DNA of 64,000 nucleotides from Pseudomonadota bacterium (GTDB lineage: Bacteria > Bdellovibrionota > UBA1018 > CAIMNF01): the NCBI GenBank assembly GCA_027491115.1, contig JAIXWV010000038.1, positions 41,914 to 105,913 of the forward strand. Direction: 5' to 3'. The position numbers and the translations under genes are program-made. Position 1 is the stretch's first letter. Every line of letters begins with the position of its first letter. The notes beneath the pieces were generated by a model. It made no database searches. It saw nothing but the letters and a program-made list of their open reading frames with translations, and was not told the DNA's origin. Below are positions 58,069-64,000 of this stretch, piece after piece.

Positions 58069-59301
58069 ATGAAACACGAAATCCTCGCCCCGCTCGTCGG
58101 AGAATCCATCACTGAAGTCAGCATCCTGAAGTGGACCAAACAAAACGGCCAGGCTGTGAAAGCGGGTGAAGTCCTGCTCGAAATCGAGTCCGACAAGGCT
58201 ACTGTCGAGATCGTCGCCGAACACTCCGGCGCCCTCACCATCCTGAAGGGAGATGGCGAACGCGTGGCCGTGAAATCGGCCATTGCTTTCATCGACGACT
58301 CGGTGGCCGGAACCGCAGGCGCCTCTGCAGGCAAGACCCCTCCCCCTCCTCCGAGCGCATCCCGCCCGGCCACTCCGGCTCCAGCAGCAACCGCTGCTCC
58401 CGTGGCAAGCCAGGCCTCGCTCGAATCTTTAAGCCCCGCGGTCCGCAAGGCCGTCGTGGAAGCAAATGTGAATCCGGCTCAGATTCAGGGAACCGGTAAA
58501 GACGGTCGCATTCTGAAGGGTGATGTCATGGCCTTCATCGCTTCGGGTGGAGCTAAGTCCGCACCTACCGCAAGCCGCTTGCCTACAGTGAACGACAAGC
58601 CGGGAGATCGCCGCGTCCCGATGCCGTCGATCCGGAAGCGCATTGCCGAGCGCCTCGTGTTCGCCCAGCACACGGCTGCGATCCTGACCACCTTCAATGA
58701 AGTTGACATGAAGCCCGTTCAAGACGTGCGCGCGAAACACAAAGACGCTTTCGAGAAGAAATACGGCGTGAAGCTCTCCTTCATGTCCTTCTTCACCCGC
58801 GCCTGCACGCTCGCGCTCAAAGAACTCCCGGCCGTGAACGCCTCGATCGACGGCTCGGACATTGTTTATCACGATTACGCCGACATCGGCGTTGCAGTCG
58901 GAACCGAGCGTGGGCTCGTGGTTCCGGTCGTCCGGGGAGCCGAGAAGCTCGACTTCGCCGGGATCGAGAAGGCCATCGGCGAGCTCGCGCTGAAGGCACG
59001 TAACAACAAGCTCTCGATCGCCGACATGAGCGGCGGGACCTTCACCATTTCGAACGGCGGGACCTATGGATCCCTGCTTTCGACCCCGATCCTGAATCCG
59101 CCCCAAAGCGGGATCCTCGGCATGCACAAGATCATGGACCGTCCGGTCGCGATCAACGGCAAGGTCGAGATCCGCCCGATGATGTACCTGGCACTGTCCT
59201 ACGACCACCGGATCATCGACGGCAAAGAGGCGGTGACCTTCCTCGTGAAAGTGAAGGAACTCCTCGAGAACCCAGAAAAACTCGGACTCGATTTCGCCTG
59301 A
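58069..59301 (+). CDS. sucB: 2-oxoglutarate dehydrogenase E2 (dihydrolipoyl succinyltransferase)
   Basis: 410 residues. N-terminal lipoyl domain with [11 protein letters not shown] (lipoylated Lys), a flexible Ala/Pro/Thr linker (about 85-120), the E1/E3-binding domain ([14 protein letters not shown]...[12 protein letters not shown], about 125-160), and the catalytic domain ending in [13 protein letters not shown] (HxxxDG). An AGGAG ribosome site precedes the ATG. A single lipoyl domain fits SucB. Confidence 0.95.
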   Translation: MKHEILAPLVGESITEVSILKWTKQNGQAVKAGEVLLEIESDKATVEIVAEHSGALTILKGDGERVAVKSAIAFIDDSVAGTAGASAGKTPPPPPSASRPATPAPAATAAPVASQASLESLSPAVRKAVVEANVNPAQIQGTGKDGRILKGDVMAFIASGGAKSAPTASRLPTVNDKPGDRRVPMPSIRKRIAERLVFAQHTAAILTTFNEVDMKPVQDVRAKHKDAFEKKYGVKLSFMSFFTRACTLALKELPAVNASIDGSDIVYHDYADIGVAVGTERGLVVPVVRGAEKLDFAGIEKAIGELALKARNNKLSIADMSGGTFTISNGGTYGSLLSTPILNPPQSGILGMHKIMDRPVAINGKVEIRPMMYLALSYDHRIIDGKEAVTFLVKVKELLENPEKLGLDFA

Positions 59302-59326
59302 AACCGGGAACCATTAAGGAAAAACC

Positions 59327-60742
59327 ATGAATCCAGAACAATTTGACCTGATCATCATCGGTGGTGGACCGGCCGGCTACGTGGGCGCGATCCGCGCGGC
59401 CCAGCTCGGCCTGAAAGTCGTTTGCGTCGAGAAGCGAGCCTCCCTGGGCGGTACCTGCTTGAACGTAGGCTGCATCCCCTCAAAGGCCTTGCTCGATTCG
59501 AGTGAGCACTTCTCGATGGCCCAGTACAAGTTCAAGAAACACGGCATCGAGATGGACGGGCTCAAGATCAACGTCCCGCAGATGATCTCCCGCAAAGACG
59601 AAGTAGTGAAGCAACTCACCCAAGGGATCGCCGGGCTCTTCAAGAAAAACAAAATCGAGTGGGCCCAGGGCTATGGCCGATTCGCAGGTCTTGAGGGCGA
59701 TCAGAAACTGGTGGAAGTCGACGGCCCGACCAAGCGTTTGTTGAAAGCACCGAAGGTCATGATCGCAACAGGAAGCGAAGTGATCGAGCTTCCGAACCTC
59801 AAGTTCGACGGGAAGAAGATCATCTCTTCGACCGACGCCCTCAACATCCAGGAAGTCCCGAACCACCTCGTGGTCGTGGGCGGGGGCGTGATCGGGCTCG
59901 AGATGGGTTCGGTCTGGAAACGCTTGGGCGCCAAGGTCACCGTCATCGAGTTCGCCGACAAGATCCTCTCCGTGATGGATCAGCAGATCGCCAACGAAGC
60001 CAAAAAATCCCTCACCAAACAAGGTCTCGAGTTCAAGCTGAACACCCAGGCATTGGGCGCAACACCTGCGGGCTCCCGCATGCAGGTCGAAGTCATGGAC
60101 CGTGGCACCGGCGTGAAGGAAATGATCGAATGTGATCTGATTCTGGTCGCCACCGGCCGTCGCCCCTACACCGACGGGCTCCAGCTCGACAAAGTCGGAC
60201 TCGCAGCCAACGAAAAAGGCCGCGTCGACATCAACGACCACTTCGAGACCAAAGTGAAAGGCATCTACGCAGTCGGCGACTGCGTGCAGGGCCCGATGCT
60301 TGCCCACAAGGCCGAGGAAGAAGGCATCGCCGCAGTCGAGATCATGGCAGGGCAGGCCGGTCACGTGAACTACCACACGATTCCTTGGATCGTGTACACC
60401 TGGCCCGAAATCGCAGGCGTCGGCCACACCGAAGAAGAACTCAAAGCAAAGGGCATCGAGTACAAGACCGGGACCTTCCCGTTTCTTGCGAACGGCCGAG
60501 CCAAAGCCATGGATGAATCAGAAGGGCTCGTGAAGCTCCTCGCCGATGCCAAAACCGACAAGCTGCTCGGCATGCACATCTTCGGACCCCGAGCGTCCGA
60601 CCTCATCGCAGAAGGCGCCACCGTGCTCGAGTACGGCGGATCAGCCGAAGACGTGGCCCGCACCTGTCACGCCCATCCGACCCTGTCGGAGGCCGTGAAG
60701 GAAGCGGCTCTGGCGGTCGATGGACGACGGATTCATCTGTAA
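59327..60742 (+). CDS. lpdA: Dihydrolipoyl dehydrogenase (E3)
   Basis: 471 residues. FAD motif IIGGGPAGYVGAIRAAQLG, the redox disulfide GGTCLNVGCIPSKAL, NAD motif VVGGGVIGLEMGSVW, and the C-terminal HAHPTLSEAVKEAAL with the catalytic His. It reoxidises lipoyl groups of the 2-oxo acid dehydrogenases, using NAD. Being in the sucAB operon, it serves at least that complex. A hairpin follows. Confidence 0.96.
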   Translation: MNPEQFDLIIIGGGPAGYVGAIRAAQLGLKVVCVEKRASLGGTCLNVGCIPSKALLDSSEHFSMAQYKFKKHGIEMDGLKINVPQMISRKDEVVKQLTQGIAGLFKKNKIEWAQGYGRFAGLEGDQKLVEVDGPTKRLLKAPKVMIATGSEVIELPNLKFDGKKIISSTDALNIQEVPNHLVVVGGGVIGLEMGSVWKRLGAKVTVIEFADKILSVMDQQIANEAKKSLTKQGLEFKLNTQALGATPAGSRMQVEVMDRGTGVKEMIECDLILVATGRRPYTDGLQLDKVGLAANEKGRVDINDHFETKVKGIYAVGDCVQGPMLAHKAEEEGIAAVEIMAGQAGHVNYHTIPWIVYTWPEIAGVGHTEEELKAKGIEYKTGTFPFLANGRAKAMDESEGLVKLLADAKTDKLLGMHIFGPRASDLIAEGATVLEYGGSAEDVARTCHAHPTLSEAVKEAALAVDGRRIHL

Positions 60743-60766
60743 CGTAACCTGATTAAAAATAAAAAA

Positions 60767-60794
60767 GGCCGGGAAGGCTTCCGCCCTCCCGGCC
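60767..60794 (-). terminator. Convergent terminator between lpdA and the START gene
   Basis: GGCCGGGA (60767-60774) pairs with TCCCGGCC (60787-60794) around a 12-base interior that is partly paired (GG/CC). Six A residues lie immediately to its left, a U tract for the minus-strand transcript. The plus side has only TTTT a few bases on, so it may serve lpdA weakly as well. Confidence 0.75.
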
Positions 60795-60805
60795 TGATCG
60801 GGTTT

Positions 60806-61495
60806 TCACTTCCCGAAAATCTGGAATTCCTTCGGTACGTCGATCTTGTTAGTCGCAATGTAGCGCGCAAGACCCGAAAGGGTGTTGCGAGGCCATTTCT
60901 TTTGTTTCAAGCGGACGATCCACTTCGGAATCGCACCCTTCGGATCCACAATGATCTCTGCAGTGACAAAGGTCTTTTTGCCGCCTTCAATCGCTTTCAG
61001 GTAGTAGCGGCTCAGGTGCATCTGACCGCGAACGATCCCGTCCTTTGGAGGCATCTCGGCGTCTTCTACCGATTGCATCGTGATCAACATGGTCTTTTCC
61101 TTGGTGTTCACATCAACCTTGGCGGAGTAGACAAAATCGCGGTTCTGAAAGGGCCAGGGTACCGCGGTGTGGTTGTACTCGACGCGGTCAAAGATGGAAT
61201 TCATCTTGATGCGCTTGGCTTCGACGACCTCGTCCATCCACTTCTTCCGGCTTGGCATGTCGGCCAGCACAGTGGCAATTTGTTCGATGGTGGCGTCCAT
61301 CACGGTCTCACCGCGGAACCCCACGATTCCTTGATCTGTGTCGCGCTGGAAGGTCTTGAGACCATCCTTGTTGGCGATCAGCACCCAATTTTTGTACTGG
61401 GAATCAGGGGCTGCCTGATTCTCATCACTCGCACGCGCCACCATGGGCGCAAACAAAAAACTCAACGTCAGAACCATCAACTGAATTGTTTTCAT
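60806..61495 (-). CDS. Exported START-domain lipid-binding-like protein
   Basis: 229 residues. Signal peptide about 1-22 (IQLMVLTLSFLFAPMVARA). The remainder is a START-type fold: WVLIANKDGLKTFQRDTD, FRGETVMDATIEQIATVLADM, EYNHTAVPWPFQNRDFVYSA and VRGQMHLSRYYLKAI. START domains hold a lipid or sterol in a cavity; periplasmic ones are known but little characterised. It lies at the end of a three-gene run with a family 2 glycosyltransferase and an oxidase, overlapping the former by four bases. Confidence 0.82.
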   Translation of the reverse strand: MKTIQLMVLTLSFLFAPMVARASDENQAAPDSQYKNWVLIANKDGLKTFQRDTDQGIVGFRGETVMDATIEQIATVLADMPSRKKWMDEVVEAKRIKMNSIFDRVEYNHTAVPWPFQNRDFVYSAKVDVNTKEKTMLITMQSVEDAEMPPKDGIVRGQMHLSRYYLKAIEGGKKTFVTAEIIVDPKGAIPKWIVRLKQKKWPRNTLSGLARYIATNKIDVPKEFQIFGK

Positions 61496-62262
61496 TTCCC
61501 CAGTCTAGCGACCTGAGAACGGGATTTCAACTCATGGAGCTTCAGATGTTTCACAAAGAAAGCATAAGAAGAAAGTATGCTCCAGCACCACCCCGCCCGA
61601 CCGTTCAATAGGTTCCCATGCTGAAGAAGGAACTGAAGAAATTTGACGGGAAACGCCGCAGCATAAAGCAGTGCGATTCGATTCGGATGAGTTCGGAGCG
61701 CCTCCTTGGCACCGAGACTGGTGTATCGGTTCATTTTCGAAACATACGCATCCAGGGAGGGGTAGCTTTCGTGCAGGAGCGGCGCCCCTGCATGCTGGAC
61801 CCTGCCTCGAACCAAGCGGACCTTTTCATGCACGGCGGCTTGATCAAAGTTCCCGCAGGACTTCCGGAAAAGCCGGAGCACCCGGTCGCGCGACTCTTTT
61901 CCGAAGCGGAATTCGGTCCCCATGAACACCAGCCGACGGGGAATCTCGAGGCCGGCGTCGTCGATTCCGGCCCGTGAAACGAACTCCTGGATTTCGCGGG
62001 CCAGTTCCGGAGTGACTTTTTCGTCGGCATCGATGTTCAGGACCCAGTCATGCCGGGCTTGATTCACGGCAAAAGCCTTCTGAGCCCCAAAGCCCAGAAA
62101 AGGCTGTTGAATCACCCGGCAACCGGCTTCCCTTGCGAACTCGGCGGTTCCGTCCTCACTCCCGCTATCGACGACGACGATCTCGTCACAAAACGATAAC
62201 AGGGGCAGAGTCGTTTCGAGCTGTTGCTTCTCGTTCTTTACGATCAACACTGCGGAGATCAT
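61492..62262 (-). CDS. Family 2 glycosyltransferase (WaaE/KdtX type)
   Basis: 256 residues. GT-A fold start MISAVLIVKNEKQQLETTLPLLSF, then IVVVDSGSEDGTAEFA and the metal motif NIDADEKVTPELA. The length and LGFGAQKAFAVNQARHDWVLNIDADE region match LPS core beta-glucosyltransferases of the WaaE/KdtX group. It probably adds a sugar to LPS core or another envelope glycan. Overlapped at both ends by its neighbours (ATGA). Confidence 0.88.
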   Translation of the reverse strand: MISAVLIVKNEKQQLETTLPLLSFCDEIVVVDSGSEDGTAEFAREAGCRVIQQPFLGFGAQKAFAVNQARHDWVLNIDADEKVTPELAREIQEFVSRAGIDDAGLEIPRRLVFMGTEFRFGKESRDRVLRLFRKSCGNFDQAAVHEKVRLVRGRVQHAGAPLLHESYPSLDAYVSKMNRYTSLGAKEALRTHPNRIALLYAAAFPVKFLQFLLQHGNLLNGRAGWCWSILSSYAFFVKHLKLHELKSRSQVARLGK

Positions 62263-63656
62263 TCGGGGAGCACCTTGCCGGGGTTGAGCAAACTCTTTGG
62301 ATCGAACACCTGCTTCATCTGTCGCATCAGGCGGATCTCTTCCTCCGAACGCGAAAAAGAGAGCAAGTGTCGCTTCAACAGGCCGATGCCGTGCTCGGCC
62401 GAAACCGATCCTTCAAACTGGCGGATCCAGGCGAACATCCCCTCGTCTGCTTTTTTACAAAGTGCCTTGAATTCACCGACCGGCATGGAGTCGGGCTTCA
62501 TCAGATTCACATGAAGATTTCCATCGCCGATGTGCCCGAAGATGTAGGGTTTCAGACCGGGATAGTTCTGGTCGATGTCCCGGGTCCAAACCTCGATGAA
62601 TTCTTTAAGGCGATGAATGGGCAAAGAAATATCATGCTTGTGCAAAAGCCCCCGATGCGCGAGCGATTCAGAAATCCCTTCGCGCATGGCCCAAAGGTTC
62701 GAGGCCTCTTTTTCGGATTGGGCGAGCACTGCGTCCTTCACCAGACCCGACTCCATCAGCCCGGTCAGCCACGCTTCGACCGCTTCTTGTCCGGAAGCGC
62801 CAGAGGGCCGCTCCACCTCGAGGAGGACATACTGCGCACAAGGCGTTGCGAACGGCGCCGACAAGTTCCGGTGCGCCAACACTTGCTCGAGACAGTCTTG
62901 CGAGAAACATTCGAACGCATTCACGAGCAATTTACTTTTACGTGCCGCCTCAAAAAGATCGAACACCGCCGGAAGATCGGCTAGCCCGAACAAAAAAACA
63001 TCCCGGTCACCCGGCAAAGAAGTGAGCTTCAGAATGGTTTCGGTGATGACTCCGAGAATACCTTCACTGCCGATGAAGACCTGCCTGAGATCGATACCGG
63101 TGTTGTTTTTTTCCAAAGATCCGTTCATCCGCAAGACGGTCCCGTCCATGAGGACCACGGTCAGTCCGAGCACCCAGTTCCGCGTGAGGCCATAACGGAT
63201 CACCCGCACTCCACCCGCATTGGTGGCGATGTTGCCTCCCACAGTGGAAGAACCCTTTGAAGCAAAATCTACCGGCCAGGTCAGTCCGTACGGTTTGCAG
63301 TGTTCGTGCACCGCCTCAGTGACGGCTCCGGCCTCGACCTGAACGGTCAGCGCGAGCGGATCGACAGGCCCCATCTTCCGCATGCGCTCGAGACTGAGAA
63401 CCACTTCCCCCTTGGCTGCGACGGCACCGCCAGCAAGCCCGGTGCGCCCGCCGGAGGGAACCACGGCAATCCCCTCACGCAAGCACAAGGCCAAGAGGCA
63501 CGAGACTTCCTCGGTCGAGGAAGGAAAACAAATGGCCAGAGGAGCCGGTTCGTGTGCCTTGGTCCAATCCTTTCCGTAGGCCTGCAGATCACCCGGATCG
63601 ACAGACACCGCATTCGGACCCAGGACAGTTCGGAGCAGGGCAACGAGGTCGTTCAC
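62259..63656 (-). CDS. FAD-linked oxidase, GlcD / D-2-hydroxy acid dehydrogenase type
   Basis: 465 residues. The VAO/PCMH FAD domain (about 35-215) has VVPSGGRTGLAGGAV and VGGNIATNAGGVRVIRYG; the C-terminal FAD-oxidase domain (about 240-465) ends with GHIGDGNLHVN and SAEHGIGLLKRHL. It would oxidise D-lactate, glycolate or D-2-hydroxyglutarate, passing electrons to the membrane chain. The divergent gene at 63717, a probable lactate permease, favours lactate/glycolate. No GlcE or GlcF gene is adjacent. Confidence 0.9.
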   Translation of the reverse strand: MNDLVALLRTVLGPNAVSVDPGDLQAYGKDWTKAHEPAPLAICFPSSTEEVSCLLALCLREGIAVVPSGGRTGLAGGAVAAKGEVVLSLERMRKMGPVDPLALTVQVEAGAVTEAVHEHCKPYGLTWPVDFASKGSSTVGGNIATNAGGVRVIRYGLTRNWVLGLTVVLMDGTVLRMNGSLEKNNTGIDLRQVFIGSEGILGVITETILKLTSLPGDRDVFLFGLADLPAVFDLFEAARKSKLLVNAFECFSQDCLEQVLAHRNLSAPFATPCAQYVLLEVERPSGASGQEAVEAWLTGLMESGLVKDAVLAQSEKEASNLWAMREGISESLAHRGLLHKHDISLPIHRLKEFIEVWTRDIDQNYPGLKPYIFGHIGDGNLHVNLMKPDSMPVGEFKALCKKADEGMFAWIRQFEGSVSAEHGIGLLKRHLLSFSRSEEEIRLMRQMKQVFDPKSLLNPGKVLPE

Positions 63657-63716
63657 GGCTTCAAGGTTAGGCGAAAGGGGGAGCCTCCTTCAAGCGTTTT
63701 TTAAGGCGATTTTTTA

Positions 63717-64000
63717 ATGGTTTTCAACACCTATCAGGGCTATGCTCTGGCCCACTCTCCTATGCAAGTCGCGGCATTGATTCCCTTCCTGATCCTCTTT
63801 TTGGGATTCGCGGGCTTACGCCTCCCCCTCACTCATGCTTCGTTCTATGCCATGCTGAGCGGCACCCTCCTCACAGGCACCCTCTTCCGCGCCGATGAAA
63901 CCGTTTGGGCTCGCGCAACGCAAAAAACCCTCATCCTGACCTTTGAGATCGGGTTCATCCTGATCGGGGCCTTCTTCTTTTTGGAGATGGCCCGAAAAGC
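63717..64000 (+). CDS. L-lactate permease family (LctP) protein, N-terminal part
   Basis: The frame is open from an ATG at 63717 (AAGG about ten bases upstream) to the window edge, 94 codons. It is very hydrophobic: AALIPFLILFLGFAGLRLP, then ASFYAMLSGTLLTGTLF, and FEIGFILIGAFFFLEMARK. The opening, the LRLPLTHA break and the position of the third helix resemble the N-terminus of LctP lactate/glycolate permeases, but the fragment is short. Another ATG at 63762 could be the true start. It is divergent from the FAD-linked oxidase by 60 bases. Confidence 0.6.
   Translation, partial: MVFNTYQGYALAHSPMQVAALIPFLILFLGFAGLRLPLTHASFYAMLSGTLLTGTLFRADETVWARATQKTLILTFEIGFILIGAFFFLEMARK

Noticed and set aside
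59480..60427. 315-codon minus-strand frame opposite lpdA
   Set aside because: Shadow of lpdA; Asp/Leu/His-rich chance translation.

Overview
This is a gene-dense stretch of a Gram-negative bacterial chromosome. It carries a TonB-dependent receptor, lipoproteins with lipoboxes, periplasmic and beta-barrel proteins, an Mla/MCE-type lipid transporter and a heat-shock sigma factor with an RpoH box. There are no rRNA genes, phage or IS genes, or CRISPR arrays. Intergenic gaps are short, and many neighbours overlap by ATGA, GTGA or TTGA. The predicted proteome looks aerobic and heterotrophic (2-oxoglutarate dehydrogenase, glpD, malic enzyme, a lactate/glycolate-type oxidase). Several proteins recall Bdellovibrionota/deltaproteobacteria-like genomes: a Tgt-MnmC fusion, a PilZ plus degenerate HD-GYP protein, a SpoIIE phosphatase with a FecR protein, and a Trp-rich small protein. 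That placement is inference; no marker in the window settles it.

Layout. 1-2.4 kb: the 3' end of an Rsm22-type methyltransferase, tatA-hpt, a lipoprotein, and a well-delimited unassigned small RNA on the minus strand. 2.4-6.3 kb: a methyltransferase, then a probable zinc-uptake regulon (ZnuD-like receptor, TonB, Fur/Zur-family regulator) with two copies of a shared 19-bp operator-like palindrome. 6.4-9.9 kb: tRNA-Ser(GGA), yaeQ, a DTW tRNA-modification protein, and a carbonic anhydrase-SulP pair. 10-14.5 kb: an ABC ATPase, FtsX-type permease and adaptor, then a PLD-type nuclease. 14.5-19.9 kb: zinc alcohol dehydrogenase, secreted CX5R phosphatase, L,D-transpeptidase, PilZ/HD protein, RsmI-like methyltransferase. 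19.9-26.3 kb (minus strand): a compact operon of beta-barrel protein, HAMP-SpoIIE phosphatase, FecR protein and a Tgt-MnmC fusion. 26.4-31.3 kb: Trp-rich mini-protein, a MoxR-DUF58-TgpA operon, an MFS transporter.

31.4-39.5 kb: lipoprotein, rdgB, a maeB-ridA-DUF218 operon, two envelope proteins and an M16 peptidase. 39.5-43.3 kb: rpoH, rpsO and pnp, with an rpsO-pnp leader hairpin and a strong terminator. 43.3-50.9 kb: a GYF-domain membrane protein, then tmk-holB-two ABC ATPases-two MlaE permeases-MlaD-lepB. 50.9-55.2 kb (minus): aspS-glpD-barrel protein. 55.2-60.7 kb: sucA-sucB-lpdA. 60.8-63.7 kb (minus): FAD-linked oxidase, family 2 glycosyltransferase, START-domain protein. The end holds the start of a probable lactate permease.

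The most promising candidates for something undescribed are the barrel/SpoIIE/FecR operon, the Tgt-MnmC fusion with an altered catalytic loop, the asymmetric MCE transporter (one ATPase has a degenerate signature motif), the 16% tryptophan protein, and the orphan small RNA.
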